From: Pseudoselenomonas ruminis | GTDB lineage: Bacteria; Bacillota; Negativicutes; Selenomonadales; Selenomonadaceae | NCBI RefSeq assembly: GCF_008271295.1 | Contig: NZ_VTOY01000010.1 | Location: 16,753-80,752, forward strand | Reading direction: 5' to 3' | DNA length: 64,000 nucleotides | Part shown: positions 24,344 through 33,730 of the stretch, piece after piece | Numbering within the stretch: position 1 is the first letter of the stretch | How the letters are laid out: every line of letters begins with the position of its first letter | Made by a program: the position numbers and the translations under genes | The notes under the pieces: model-generated | The model's database searches: none | Told to the model about the DNA's origin: nothing | Seen by the model: only the letters and a program-made list of their open reading frames with translations

Positions 24344-25555
24344 TTGTTTTTGGTGAAAAGCAAGAAGACGAAGGCACTGATGATTGGCATTTCGCTGGCC
24401 ATTTCTTCAAGCTTTATCGTGGCGGGCTGCGGGCAGAATAAACAACAGCAACAGCAGGGAACCCAGGTAAAGGCCATGCAGGTCATTCAACAGGATACGC
24501 CGCTGACCAGTGAGTTTGCCGGTCAGATTGTGGGAAAGGACGAGGTAAAGGTACAGTCCAAGGTATCTGGCAATGTCGTCGATAAGTATGTGACTGGCGG
24601 CCAATACGTAGAGGCGGGCCAGCCGCTCTATAAGATTGACTCGCGTCAGTATGAATCGGCTGTTTTGCAGGCGCAGGCCAATCTGTCGCAGTCGCAGGCA
24701 ACACTTAGCAATGCGGTGACGGATTTGGGACGCTATCAGCAGCTGTTATCGGCTCAGGCGATTTCCGAGCAGACGGTGGCCAATCAGCAGGCAAATGTCA
24801 ATGCGTATAGCGCCGCTGCCGCTGCCAATGACGCGCTTTTGCGCAAAGCGCAGCAGGACCTTGCCGATACGGTTATTTATGCGCCGATGAGCGGACAGCT
24901 TTCGGTTGATGATGTTGCCGTAGGAACGTTTGCGGCAGCTGGCAGCACGAATCTCGTCACGATTGGTTCGTCCAATCCGGTGTTTGCCCAGTTCAGCATT
25001 TCCGAAAGCGATTATTTGAAGTTCTCAAATTATGCGTCGCAGAATGGCAATGGCATGTCGCCGACGGTTTCCATCACGCTTTCCGATGGTACGCAGTATC
25101 CGATTGAGGGCAAAATTGTCCAGACGGACCGTGCGCTGTCCTCGAATACTGGTACGCTGACGGTTAAGGCGCTGTTTGATAACCCGGATGGTTTGCTGCT
25201 GCCGGGGATGTTTGCACGCATCCGCCTGTCCGGTGAAGTTGTTCCAAATGCAATTCTCGTTCCGCAGCGTGCCGTACAGCAGCTTCTGGGCAAATCCTTT
25301 GTCATGGTTGTCGGGGAAGACGGCAAATCGGAAGCGCGTACCGTAACGCTTGGCGATAAGGTCGGCAGCTATTACATCATCAAAGATGGCCTGACGGCAG
25401 CTGATGTCGTTGTCGTTGAAGGCTTGTCGAACCTGCAGGAAGGCGTCAGCCTTGCTGTTACCATGGTCACGGCAGATGATATGGGATTCTCCCTGACTAC
25501 GGACAATAGCAAATTTGATGCGAACGAGATTGCAGCTTCTGATTCGAACAAGTAA
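24344..25555 (+). CDS. RND efflux periplasmic adaptor lipoprotein (AcrA/MexA type)
   Basis: A 403-residue membrane-fusion protein linking the inner-membrane pump to an outer-membrane channel. Lipoprotein signal: FIVAGCGQ with Cys29 as the lipidated residue. Then a barrel-sandwich/lipoyl half (KVQSKVSGNVVDKYVTGGQY), a helical hairpin (about residues 95-170, rich in Gln and Ala), the second lipoyl half (LADTVIYAPMSGQLS), and a beta barrel (TLTVKALFDNPDGLLLPGMF). TTG 24344 starts 8 bases after AGGAGG. It is 12 bases before the pump gene. Confidence 0.92.
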   Translation: MFLVKSKKTKALMIGISLAISSSFIVAGCGQNKQQQQQGTQVKAMQVIQQDTPLTSEFAGQIVGKDEVKVQSKVSGNVVDKYVTGGQYVEAGQPLYKIDSRQYESAVLQAQANLSQSQATLSNAVTDLGRYQQLLSAQAISEQTVANQQANVNAYSAAAAANDALLRKAQQDLADTVIYAPMSGQLSVDDVAVGTFAAAGSTNLVTIGSSNPVFAQFSISESDYLKFSNYASQNGNGMSPTVSITLSDGTQYPIEGKIVQTDRALSSNTGTLTVKALFDNPDGLLLPGMFARIRLSGEVVPNAILVPQRAVQQLLGKSFVMVVGEDGKSEARTVTLGDKVGSYYIIKDGLTAADVVVVEGLSNLQEGVSLAVTMVTADDMGFSLTTDNSKFDANEIAASDSNK

Positions 25556-25567
25556 GGGGGCGGCATC

Positions 25568-28500
25568 TTGTCAAAATTCTTTATACACCGCCCGATATTT
25601 GCTATCGTCATTTCTGTCATCATTGTCATTGTCGGTGTCCTGGCAGCGTTCCAGCTGCCGATTGCCCAATATCCACAGATTTCGCCGCCAACGGTATCGG
25701 TAAGCACTACCTATACCGGTGCGAATGCGTCGGTTGTCAATGAGACGGTAGCACAGATTGTCGAGCAACAGATTAACGGTACGCAGGGCATGGATTATAT
25801 GTCCTCCAACTCGGATGACACGGGCCGGTACAGCCTCAAGGTCGTATTTGAAACGGGCACTGATGGCGATATGGACTCCGTCAAGGTCCAGAACAATGCG
25901 GCGACGGCAACGGCCAGCCTGCCCTCGGATGTACAGACTGTTGGCCTCACGACGCGCAAGTCTTCCAATGATATGGCGTATATGCTTTCGCTGTATTCGC
26001 CAGACGGTTCCTATGACCGTGCTTTTATGAAGAACTATGCAGATATCTATCTGTTGGATGAGCTCAAGCGTGTTCCCGGTGTCGGCGATGTCCAAATCTT
26101 CGGTTCAGACTATGCGATGCGGGTATGGCTCAATCCGGATAAGCTCGCCGAGCTTAACCTGACGGTGGCAGATGTCACGTCGGCTATCAAGGAGCAGAAT
26201 GTTCAGGCTCCGGCTGGTACAGTCGGTGCAATGCCGGTCAACAATGGCCAGGAGAAGCAGTATACGGGCAAGATTTCCGGCCGTCTGGTAACGCCAGAGG
26301 AATTTGGCAATGTTATCCTGCGCTCGGATAATGGCAAGTTTGTCCGTCTGAAGGATGTTGCCCGCGTTGAAACGGGCGAAAAATCCAGCTCGATTGTTTC
26401 GAAATTCAACGGCTATCCTTCGGTAGGTTTCGGTATTAACCTGACCAGTGATGCCAACGCGATGGAGACGGTAGCTGGCGTCCGCAAGGTCTTGGAGAAG
26501 GCGGAGCCGAATTTGCCGCCAAACCTCAAGATGTCGCAGATTTTTGATTCGACGAACTACATCAAGGCCTCGATTAAAGAGGTTTTGGAGACGTTCCTGG
26601 AGGCATTGGCACTGGTCGTTCTCGTTATCTTCCTGTTTCTGCAGAATTGGCGGGCAACGATTATTCCGCTGCTGGCCGTTCCGGTATCGCTTATCGGTAC
26701 GCTGGCTGCCTTTATCGTATTGGACTTTTCCATCAATACGCTGACACTTTTTGCCATGGTTTTGGCGATCGGCTTGGTTGTCGATGATGCTATCGTCGTA
26801 ATCGAGAATGTCGAGAAGCACATGGAAGAAGGCCTTGAGCCGGTGGATGCTACCGAGCGCGCAATGGATGAAGTCCAGGGCCCGGTTGTGGCTATCGCCT
26901 TCGTCTTGGCCGCCGTATTCGTACCGGTTGCCTTCCTCGGTGGCATGACTGGTGTGCTGTACAAACAGTTCGCGTTAACGATTGCTGTTTCTATGGCTCT
27001 GTCGGCTTTCGTCGCCTTGACGCTGACGCCGGCACTTTGTGCGATGATTCTCAAACGTCATGAAGAAAAAGACGATGAGGGTGCGCTGGGAAGATTCTTT
27101 GTGAAGTTCAATAACTGGTTTGAACGCACCAAACGCGGTTATATGGGGATCGTTGCCAAGTTTATCCGCCGTACGCGGTTGGCGATTTTATTCATGGTCA
27201 TCGTCTGCATTGCCGCTGGTGCCGTGTACAAGATTATGCCATCGACCTTCGTTCCCAGCGAAGACCAGGGCTATCTCTTTACGGTAGTCCAATTGCCTGA
27301 GGGCACGTCGATGAACCAAACCCAGAAATCCATTGACAAGGTAGCGAAAGCAGCTATGGAAAATGTCGATGGGGTAGAGAACGTCATGGCTATCACAGGC
27401 TTTGATATCTTGTCTGGCGGCGCTAAGCCAAGTGCAGGTATGGTCGTCCTGGGGATGAAAGACTGGAGTCAGCGTACGGCTCCGGGAACCTCGGTTGATG
27501 CCGCTGTCGGAAAAATGTTTGGTCTGGGGGCAAAGGTCGCTCCGGAGGCAACGGTCATCGCCATGAATCCGCCGGCTTTGCCAGGCCTTGGTTCAGTAGG
27601 CGGTTGGTCGCTGGAACTTCAGGATATGTCCGGTCATACGGATAAAGAGCTCTCAGATATCACGAACAAGATTGTAGCAGCAGCTAATCAACGGCCGGAA
27701 CTTCAAGGTGTCCGTACGACGTTTAAGATGACGGCGCCGAGTTATGAATTTGAAATTGACCGCGAACGCGTCAAACAGTTAGGGGTACAGCTTTCGGATG
27801 TATTCACTGCGATGCAGGTCAACTTTGGTGGTACGCAGGTCAATGACTTTAACCAGTTTGGTCGTTCGTATAAGGTAATGCTTCAGGCCGATACACAGTA
27901 TCGCAGTGAAGCAGATGCTGCGAAGTTTATCTTCGTCAAGAGCAGCAGTGGTACGATGGTTCCGTTGGATACGCTATTGAAACCGAAACTCAGCTCGGGA
28001 CCGACGTCGATTTCCCGTTTCAATGGGGCACGTTCGGTCACGATTCAGGGTAACGCTGGCCAGGGATATTCTTCCGGTCAGGCTATGGCAGCGATTCAGG
28101 AAATCGTTAAGCAGAATACCGATAATGGTTTCAATATCGAGTGGTCCGGTCAGAGCCGTGAGGAATCGAAGGCATCGAGTTCAACGCTTCAGGTCTTAGG
28201 TTTGGCCTTGGTGTTCGTATTCCTCTGCTTGGCAGCACTTTACGAGAGCTGGAGCGTACCGTTTGCGGTATTGCTTACGGTACCGACTGGTATCATGGGC
28301 GCATTGGTTTCCGAGTATGGTCTTTCCATGCTGGAGGCAATGTTTGGCCATGTAAATGCTGGCCTTCAGAATAGCGTCTACATGCAGATCGGTATCATCA
28401 TGATTATCGGTCTGGCTGCTAAGAACGCTATCCTGATCGTTGAGTTTGCGAAGGTTCGTGTGGACCGTGGTATGGAGCCGGTAAAGGCAGCGATTGAAGC

Positions 28501-28756
28501 TGCAGGCTTGCGTTTGCGTCCAATTCTTATGACGTCGTTTGCCTTCATCATTGGTTGTTTGCCGTTGGCTGTTGCCAGCGGTGCTGGTGCGGCAGCGCGT
28601 AATGGTATGGGCGTAGCCGTTGTAGGCGGTATGCTCTTTGCGACGGTATTGGGAATTTTCCTGATTCCGGTATTCTTTGTCGCTATGGAATGGATCGCAG
28701 CAAAACTGGGAATGTTCAAACAACAGAAAAAGAAAACAACGGCCGATTACATGTAA
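25568..28756 (+). CDS. RND multidrug efflux transporter (HAE1, AcrB type)
   Basis: A 1062-residue proton-driven inner-membrane pump with 12 transmembrane segments. It opens MSKFFIHRPIFAIVISVIIV, then QLPIAQYPQISPPTVSV. The proton-relay Asp pair is in GLVVDDAIVVIENVE (helix 4), and helix 10-11 reads GLAAKNAILIVEFA with its Lys. Two large periplasmic loops are full length. TTG 25568 follows GGGGGCGGC. No outer-membrane TolC-type gene follows, so a channel must be supplied from elsewhere. Confidence 0.95.
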   Translation: MSKFFIHRPIFAIVISVIIVIVGVLAAFQLPIAQYPQISPPTVSVSTTYTGANASVVNETVAQIVEQQINGTQGMDYMSSNSDDTGRYSLKVVFETGTDGDMDSVKVQNNAATATASLPSDVQTVGLTTRKSSNDMAYMLSLYSPDGSYDRAFMKNYADIYLLDELKRVPGVGDVQIFGSDYAMRVWLNPDKLAELNLTVADVTSAIKEQNVQAPAGTVGAMPVNNGQEKQYTGKISGRLVTPEEFGNVILRSDNGKFVRLKDVARVETGEKSSSIVSKFNGYPSVGFGINLTSDANAMETVAGVRKVLEKAEPNLPPNLKMSQIFDSTNYIKASIKEVLETFLEALALVVLVIFLFLQNWRATIIPLLAVPVSLIGTLAAFIVLDFSINTLTLFAMVLAIGLVVDDAIVVIENVEKHMEEGLEPVDATERAMDEVQGPVVAIAFVLAAVFVPVAFLGGMTGVLYKQFALTIAVSMALSAFVALTLTPALCAMILKRHEEKDDEGALGRFFVKFNNWFERTKRGYMGIVAKFIRRTRLAILFMVIVCIAAGAVYKIMPSTFVPSEDQGYLFTVVQLPEGTSMNQTQKSIDKVAKAAMENVDGVENVMAITGFDILSGGAKPSAGMVVLGMKDWSQRTAPGTSVDAAVGKMFGLGAKVAPEATVIAMNPPALPGLGSVGGWSLELQDMSGHTDKELSDITNKIVAAANQRPELQGVRTTFKMTAPSYEFEIDRERVKQLGVQLSDVFTAMQVNFGGTQVNDFNQFGRSYKVMLQADTQYRSEADAAKFIFVKSSSGTMVPLDTLLKPKLSSGPTSISRFNGARSVTIQGNAGQGYSSGQAMAAIQEIVKQNTDNGFNIEWSGQSREESKASSSTLQVLGLALVFVFLCLAALYESWSVPFAVLLTVPTGIMGALVSEYGLSMLEAMFGHVNAGLQNSVYMQIGIIMIIGLAAKNAILIVEFAKVRVDRGMEPVKAAIEAAGLRLRPILMTSFAFIIGCLPLAVASGAGAAARNGMGVAVVGGMLFATVLGIFLIPVFFVAMEWIAAKLGMFKQQKKKTTADYM

Positions 28757-28773
28757 TCCAGCCAGGAATTGTT

Positions 28774-28806
28774 ACTTCCCCTCTCCTTGGAGAGGGGGAG
28801 TTTTTT
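28774..28806 (+). terminator. Terminator of RND operon
   Basis: CTTCCCCTCTCC and GGAGAGGGGGAG pair with a tight loop, then TTTTTT. Confidence 0.87.
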
Positions 28807-28829
28807 CGTTATCGGTTCGAAAATATTCC

Positions 28830-28858
28830 TTGCAAAAAGAACGGTTGTTTTATATAAT
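28830..28858 (+). promoter_or_regulatory. recA promoter with SOS (LexA) box in the spacer
   Basis: TTGCAA (28830-28835), 17 bases, TATAAT (28853-28858). Inside the spacer, GAACGGTTGTTT (28839-28850) fits the Gram-positive LexA site GAAC-N4-GTTC with one change. Confidence 0.72.
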
Positions 28859-28902
28859 AGCTAAAGAGATAAAACGTGAACGTGAAAGGAGCGGATATAC
28901 GG

Positions 28903-29946
28903 ATGGCAACAGATAAAAAGGAAGCATTGGCCAATGCGCTGAAACAGATTGAGAAAGATTTCGGCAAGGGATCCATTATGCGCCTTGGTGATGCGAAGGC
29001 AAATATGAATGTGGAGGTTATTTCCACAGGTATTTTGCCATTGGATGTTGCATTGGGGGTAGGCGGTGTTCCCCGTGGCCGTATCATTGAGGTATATGGG
29101 CCGGAGTCGTCTGGTAAGACGACGGTCACGCTGCACATGATTGCTGAGGCTCAGAAGGCTGGCGGCATTGCTGCCTTTATCGATGCCGAGCATGCTTTGG
29201 ACCCGGTATATGCACAAAAGCTTGGGGTAAACATCGATGATTTGCTGATTTCCCAGCCGGATACTGGCGAGCAGGCCTTAGACATTGTCGATGCACTGGT
29301 TCGCAGCGGTGCCATCGACATTATCGTTGTCGATTCTGTAGCAGCGCTCGTGCCGAAGGCAGAGATTGAGGGCGAGATGGGCGACAGCCATGTCGGCCTT
29401 CATGCCCGTCTCATGAGCCAGGCAATGCGTAAGCTCACCGGTATTATCAGCAAGAGCCAGACGGTAGCTATCTTCATTAACCAGATTCGCGAGAAGGTTG
29501 GCGTTATGTTTGGCAATCCGGAGACTACGACGGGCGGCCGTGCACTGAAGTTCTATTCTTCTGTCCGTCTGGATGTACGCAAAATCGATAAGATTACGCA
29601 GGGGCAGGATGTAGTCGGAAGCCGCACGCGCATCAAAGTCGTCAAGAACAAAGTCGCGCCGCCGTTCAAGATGGCCGAGTTTGATATCATGTATGGCGAG
29701 GGCGTTTCCAAGATGTCCAGCATCATTGACATGGGCGTTGAGATGGATATTGTCGATAAGAGCGGTGCCTGGTTCTCGTATGAAGGCACGCGCCTTGGCC
29801 AGGGCAAAGAGAACGCCAAGCAGGCATTGCGGGAACAGCCGGAGCTTTGTGCTGAGATTGAGGCAAAGATACGCGCAAAGCTTTTGGCAACGCAGGAGAT
29901 ACTCGAAGCAGACGAACAGCCGGAAACTCCGGAAACCGAGGCGTAA
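28903..29946 (+). CDS. recA: Recombinase RecA
   Basis: A 347-residue ATPase forming filaments on single-stranded DNA for recombination and LexA cleavage. Walker A is GPESSGKTT (about residues 66-74); the region [20 protein letters not shown] and [14 protein letters not shown] are signature segments. ATG 28903 ([13 protein letters not shown]) is the usual RecA beginning, 11 bases after AAAGGAG. In-frame GTG 28876 is upstream of that site and is not used. It is followed by recX. Confidence 0.97.
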   Translation: MATDKKEALANALKQIEKDFGKGSIMRLGDAKANMNVEVISTGILPLDVALGVGGVPRGRIIEVYGPESSGKTTVTLHMIAEAQKAGGIAAFIDAEHALDPVYAQKLGVNIDDLLISQPDTGEQALDIVDALVRSGAIDIIVVDSVAALVPKAEIEGEMGDSHVGLHARLMSQAMRKLTGIISKSQTVAIFINQIREKVGVMFGNPETTTGGRALKFYSSVRLDVRKIDKITQGQDVVGSRTRIKVVKNKVAPPFKMAEFDIMYGEGVSKMSSIIDMGVEMDIVDKSGAWFSYEGTRLGQGKENAKQALREQPELCAEIEAKIRAKLLATQEILEADEQPETPETEA

Positions 29947-29952
29947 GGTATC

Positions 29953-30471
29953 GTGTGGCGTTATAGGTGGTATGGCAGTGAGGCGGATGCTGCCGAGGAA
30001 GAGCAGCGTCCCCGCAAGCCGAAGAAGACAGCTTTGATGGTGGCGGTAGATTTGCTGGCCCGTCAGGAGCAGAGTGAAAACAAGCTGCGGGAAAAGCTGG
30101 CACGAAAGGGCTATGCCGAAGAAGAAATTCAGCAGGCAATCCATCGTTTGGAAGAAATGCATTACTTAAATGATGAGGATGCCTGTGCGCGGCAGTTTGC
30201 GTTCCTTTATGAAGAAAGTCGCAGCTCTGTGCGGCAGATTTGCGTCAAGCTGATGCAGCGGGGCTTTGACTCGTCGCTCGTGAAGGCGTGTATTCCTGCC
30301 GATACCTTTGAACGTGAGAAGGCGGCTGCCTTGCGGGTCCTGTCGCTGAAGTTCAAGCCCGCGGCTGACCGGCAGAAGATGATGGCAAATCTCTACCGCA
30401 AGGGATTTGATTCATCGGCAATCCGGGCGGCTGTTGAGACATTTTGCCAGGAAGAAGAAAACAACGATTGA
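29953..30471 (+). CDS. recX: RecA regulatory protein RecX
   Basis: A 172-residue helical protein made of three-helix repeats that caps and inhibits RecA filaments. Typical segments are ALMVAVDLLARQEQSENKL, REKLARKGYAEEEIQQAI, LNDEDACARQFAFLYEE and YRKGFDSSAIRAAVE. The start at GTG 29953 is 6 bases after the recA stop with GTAAGG as weak ribosome site, so it is translated from the recA mRNA. Confidence 0.9.
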   Translation: MWRYRWYGSEADAAEEEQRPRKPKKTALMVAVDLLARQEQSENKLREKLARKGYAEEEIQQAIHRLEEMHYLNDEDACARQFAFLYEESRSSVRQICVKLMQRGFDSSLVKACIPADTFEREKAAALRVLSLKFKPAADRQKMMANLYRKGFDSSAIRAAVETFCQEEENND

Positions 30472-30474
30472 AAG

Positions 30475-30513
30475 AAAGGCCTTGTGCGTTTTGCAACCGC
30501 GCAAGGCTTTTAA
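30475..30513 (+). terminator. Terminator of recA-recX
   Basis: AAAGGCCTTGTGCG (30475-30488) and CGCGCAAGGCTTTT (30498-30511) pair with one G-U, ending in T residues. Confidence 0.85.
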
Positions 30514-30516
30514 AAT

Positions 30517-30536
30517 ACAAGCGCTTGTGATATAAT
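30517..30536 (+). promoter_or_regulatory. guaA promoter (extended -10) with 12-bp palindrome
   Basis: TGATATAAT gives an extended -10 (TATAAT 30531-30536). No good -35 is seen. In its place lies the exact palindrome ACAAGCGCTTGT (30517-30528), which may bind a regulator. Confidence 0.55.
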
Positions 30537-30581
30537 CGTTAAAAAGCTTTACACGTTTTGTACTTAGAGGAGGAACAAATT

Positions 30582-32135
30582 TTGAGCAAGCCTGCCAATG
30601 AAATGATTCTGGTTTTGGATTTTGGTGGTCAGTACAATCAGCTGATTGCACGCCGCGTTCGTGAGAACCATGTCTATTGTGAGGTTCATCCGCATACGCT
30701 GAGCCTGGACAAGATTCGTGAGATGGCACCGAAAGGTATCATTCTGACTGGTGGCCCGAACAGCGTCTACAAAGCGGATTCGGCCAGCTGCAGTCCGGAG
30801 CTCTTTGAACTTGGCATTCCGGTCATGGGCATCTGCTATGGTTCGCAGCTCATGTCGCATCTGCTCGGCGGCAAGGTCGCCACGGCACCGACGAGTGAAT
30901 ACGGCAAGACCGAAGTCACGATTGATGAGCAGGGCTCAAAACTCTTCCAGGGCGTAGACAAGAAGACGATTTGCTGGATGAGCCACACCGACTATATCGC
31001 CGAGGCCCCGGCAGGCTTCACGGTGACGGCTTCGACGCCGGTGTGCCCAGTGGCTGCCATGGAAAATGCGGCTAAGAATCTCTATGCCACGCAGTTCCAT
31101 CCGGAAGTCATGCATACGGTTCAGGGCAAGACGATGCTCAAGAACTTCGTCTATGAAGTCTGCGGATGTGCTGGCGAGTGGAAGATGGATTCCTTTGTCA
31201 AGACGACGGTCGAAGAGCTCAAGGCAAAAATCGGCAATGGTCGTGCACTCTGCGCTCTGTCGGGCGGTGTTGATTCCTCGGTAGCAGCTGTCCTGCTGTC
31301 TAAGGCAATCGGCAAGCAGCTGACCTGCGTATTTGTCGATCATGGCCTGTTGCGCAAAGATGAAGGCGACCAGGTTGAGGCGGTATTTGGCCCGAATGGT
31401 TCGTATGATGTCAACTTCATCCGCGTTAATGCCAAAGACCGTTTCTATGCTAAACTAGCTGGTGTTACGGAGCCGGAGCAGAAACGCAAGATCATCGGCG
31501 AGGAGTTCATTCGCGTATTCGAGGAAGAGGCGAAGAAAATCGGCGCTGTCGATTACCTCGTACAGGGTACGATTTACCCCGATGTCATCGAAAGCGGCCT
31601 TGGCAAATCGGCTGTCATCAAATCGCATCACAACGTCGGCGGTCTGCCAGATTATGTCGATTTCAAGGAAATCGTCGAGCCGCTGCGTCTGCTGTTCAAG
31701 GATGAAGTCCGAGCAGCTGGCCGCGAACTCGGCATCCCCGAGTATCTTGTCAACCGTCAGCCGTTCCCAGGTCCGGGTCTTGGTATCCGCATTATCGGCG
31801 AGGTAACGGAAGAAAAGGTCAAGATTGTCCAGGAGGCCGATGCCATCTATCGTGAAGAAGTGGCAAAAGCAGGGGCAGACAAGAACCTTGGCCAGTACTT
31901 TGCCGCACTCACGAACATGCGCAGTGTTGGCGTCATGGGCGATGGCCGCACTTATGATTATGCCATTGCCCTGCGTGCGGTCATGACGAGTGATTTCATG
32001 ACGGCAGAAAGCGCGCAGCTGCCATGGGATGTCCTGCAGAAGACCACGACCCGTATCGTCAATGAGGTAAAAGGCGTCAATCGCGTCATGTACGACTGCA
32101 CGGGCAAACCGCCAGCAACGATTGAGTTTGAATAA
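30582..32135 (+). CDS. guaA: GMP synthase (glutamine-hydrolysing) GuaA
   Basis: A 517-residue enzyme converting XMP to GMP. The glutaminase domain holds [15 protein letters not shown], the nucleophile region GICYGSQLM, and the Cys-His-Glu partner [11 protein letters not shown]. The synthetase part has the P-loop [15 protein letters not shown] and the dimerisation end [17 protein letters not shown] to [11 protein letters not shown] 30582 follows GAGGAGGAA by 7 bases. It is a single-gene transcript between the recX terminator and tRNA-Pro. Confidence 0.96.
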   Translation: MSKPANEMILVLDFGGQYNQLIARRVRENHVYCEVHPHTLSLDKIREMAPKGIILTGGPNSVYKADSASCSPELFELGIPVMGICYGSQLMSHLLGGKVATAPTSEYGKTEVTIDEQGSKLFQGVDKKTICWMSHTDYIAEAPAGFTVTASTPVCPVAAMENAAKNLYATQFHPEVMHTVQGKTMLKNFVYEVCGCAGEWKMDSFVKTTVEELKAKIGNGRALCALSGGVDSSVAAVLLSKAIGKQLTCVFVDHGLLRKDEGDQVEAVFGPNGSYDVNFIRVNAKDRFYAKLAGVTEPEQKRKIIGEEFIRVFEEEAKKIGAVDYLVQGTIYPDVIESGLGKSAVIKSHHNVGGLPDYVDFKEIVEPLRLLFKDEVRAAGRELGIPEYLVNRQPFPGPGLGIRIIGEVTEEKVKIVQEADAIYREEVAKAGADKNLGQYFAALTNMRSVGVMGDGRTYDYAIALRAVMTSDFMTAESAQLPWDVLQKTTTRIVNEVKGVNRVMYDCTGKPPATIEFE

Positions 32136-32175
32136 GAAAGAGAGCTCGCTTGTCAAGGCAATGCGAGGATAAGCC

Positions 32176-32204
32176 TTTACAAATAAAACAAAATACCGTA
32201 TAAT
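32176..32204 (+). promoter_or_regulatory. Promoter of tRNA-Pro
   Basis: TTTACA (32176-32181), 17 bases, TATAAT (32199-32204), 10 bases before the tRNA. Confidence 0.8.
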
Positions 32205-32214
32205 ATATTTTGTT

Positions 32215-32291
32215 CGGGACGTAGCGCAGTTTGGTAGCGCGCTTCCTTGGGGTGGAAGAGGTCGTGGGTTCAAATCCCGTCGTTCCGACCA
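32215..32291 (+). tRNA. tRNA-Pro (anticodon GGG)
   Basis: A 77-nt cloverleaf. The acceptor CGGGACG pairs with CGTTCCG (one G-T), with an encoded ACCA end. The anticodon arm CTTCC-TTGGGGT-GGAAG gives GGG at 32249-32251. The T arm GTGGGTTCAAATCCCGT is normal. Its last 36 bases recur in decayed form at 35145-35179, marking it as a likely integration target. Confidence 0.95.
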
Positions 32292-32311
32292 TTTCTTTAA
32301 TAATAAGGCTT

Positions 32312-32351
32312 GAGAGTCGTTCATGTAGTAAATGAATGACTCTCTTTTTTT
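32312..32351 (+). terminator. Terminator of tRNA-Pro
   Basis: GAGAGTCGTTCAT (32312-32324) and ATGAATGACTCTC (32332-32344) form an exact stem, followed by seven T residues. Confidence 0.9.
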
Positions 32352-32438
32352 ATGTCTTGAAATAATATTTCCAACAGGCAAGGCTAAGGGGGGCATGGCG
32401 TTAAGGACTTCTTTGGGGGATCCTTAGTGTTTAGCTCA

Positions 32439-33076
32439 TTTCCTACTGCTCGACGCACAAAGTTTTTACGGCTGCAGAATTGCTAAGACTAAAAAATACC
32501 TCCGATTTGAATGAAATTCGTAAGTTTTCGGCGGAAGATATTTTGTCCTACGCGCCAATCACCAAAGACTATGTTGCTGATGGCATGACGCTGGCGGAAA
32601 TTTGTTCGGCATCGATCAGGTGGAGTGACAACACGGCGGCAAATTTAATTTTGCAGGAGATCGGCGGCGTGGAAAATTTCAAGGTGGCACTAAAAAATAT
32701 TGGCGACAAAACTACCAAACCTGCGCGAAATGAACCTGAACTTAATCTTTTCAATCCGAAAGATAATCGTGATACTAGCACGCCGAGACAGATGGTAAAA
32801 AATTTGCAAGTCTATATATTCGGCGATATTTTGAGCGACGACAAGAAAAAACTGCTGATTGATTGGATGAGCGACAATTCTATAACCGACACGCTTATCA
32901 AGGCAGAAACTCCGCAAGGTTGGAAAGTTATCGACAAGAGCGGTTCAGGCGATTATGGGGCGCGGAATGATATTGCCGTGATTTATCCGCCCAATCGCAA
33001 CCCCATTGTCATGGCGATAATGTCGCGCCGTTCAACAAAAATGGGCTATGGGAAAAAACTTCAACAAGGACATTAA
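32439..33076 (+). pseudogene. Truncated copy of class A beta-lactamase gene
   Basis: Positions 32439-33030 match 34062-34653 of the intact gene with a constant offset of 1623 and only a few base changes (three amino-acid changes after the TTG at 32480: Q to L, H to Y, D to N). The copy still encodes the Ser-x-x-Lys (STHK), SDN, E-x-x-LN and KSG motifs. It lacks the signal peptide and first 60 or so residues, with an in-frame TAG just upstream. After SRR the frame runs into unrelated sequence and stops at 33076. No start codon with a ribosome site precedes the STHK motif, so an active enzyme is not expected. Confidence 0.85.
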
Positions 33077-33140
33077 ATGTGATATAATTTTGGGGTGTAG
33101 AGTGACTGCATCTTTGATTGTATGAAGTGAGGTATTAGTA

Positions 33141-33224
33141 ATGGCAATAAGAGTACTGATTGCTGATGATCACGCTCTATTGAGCCAATACGACCCGCTG
33201 AATTTGGCGGGTCGTTCAACTTAA
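33141..33224 (+). pseudogene. 5' fragment of a NarL/FixJ-type response regulator gene
   Basis: ATG 33141, with GTGAGG 8 bases upstream, encodes MAIRVLIADDHALL, the standard first beta strand and acidic pair (DD) of a NarL-type receiver domain. After 14 codons the match stops at the start of the 37-bp repeat and the frame ends at 33224 after 27 codons. A promoter with an extended -10 (TATAAT 33083-33088) remains upstream. It is a decapitated gene: control region and start kept, the rest gone. Confidence 0.65.
33185..33221. repeat. 37-bp palindromic repeat, copy 1
   Basis: Identical to 33823-33859. It contains arms ACGACCCGC and GCGGGTCGT around an 8-base loop and ends TTCAAC. Flanking sequences of the two copies are unrelated on both sides. 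It forms the break point of the response-regulator fragment. Confidence 0.85.
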
Positions 33225-33302
33225 CATTACAACAAATTAATGTTACTATCTCATTGCAATCAAGTTAGTTACAACGAAAAAGCATTTTAGGAGGAAAACA
33301 AA

Positions 33303-33659
33303 ATGAAAAATTTCAACAAAACTAATGTAGTAAATGATGCAAGAACCGAATTACACGACACTTTACAGCTTACCGGTGCTGAAATCAGCGTAAATAACCT
33401 TCCAGCCGGGGCCAGCAATCCTTTTGTTCACTATCACAAAAAGAATGAAGAAATCTACTTTATCACCAACGGCAAGGGTAAGGCCGTAATAGACGGTGAA
33501 GCTGTTGAACTGACAGCCGGTGACTGGCTTCGTATCTCCCCTGCTGGCCGCCGTCAGTTTTTTGCGGCTGCTGATGAAGGTATCAGCTATGTTTGCATTC
33601 AGGTTAGGGAGAATTCCTTGGAGGAATATACCCTTGATGATGGTGCCATTGAAAAATAA
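33303..33659 (+). CDS. Small cupin-domain protein
   Basis: A 118-residue single-domain cupin. The metal-binding motif 1 reads HYHKKNEEIYFITNGKG (two His and a Glu), and motif 2 is around DWLRISPAGRRQFFA, where the expected His is not obvious. TAGGAGGAAAACAAA before ATG 33303 is a strong ribosome site. It has its own terminator and lies between the two 37-bp repeats (638 bp apart). The function is unknown; similar proteins are sugar or small-molecule binding or isomerases. Confidence 0.8.
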   Translation: MKNFNKTNVVNDARTELHDTLQLTGAEISVNNLPAGASNPFVHYHKKNEEIYFITNGKGKAVIDGEAVELTAGDWLRISPAGRRQFFAAADEGISYVCIQVRENSLEEYTLDDGAIEK

Positions 33660-33673
33660 GCTCAATTGATAAT

Positions 33674-33716
33674 AAGATTCATTGTAATAACATGATTTAC
33701 AATGAGTCTTTTGTTT
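33674..33716 (+). terminator. Terminator after cupin gene
   Basis: AAGATTCATTGTAA (33674-33687) and TTACAATGAGTCTT (33697-33710) pair with one G-T, followed by TTGTTTT. Confidence 0.75.
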
Positions 33717-33730
33717 TAAGGAGAATTATT

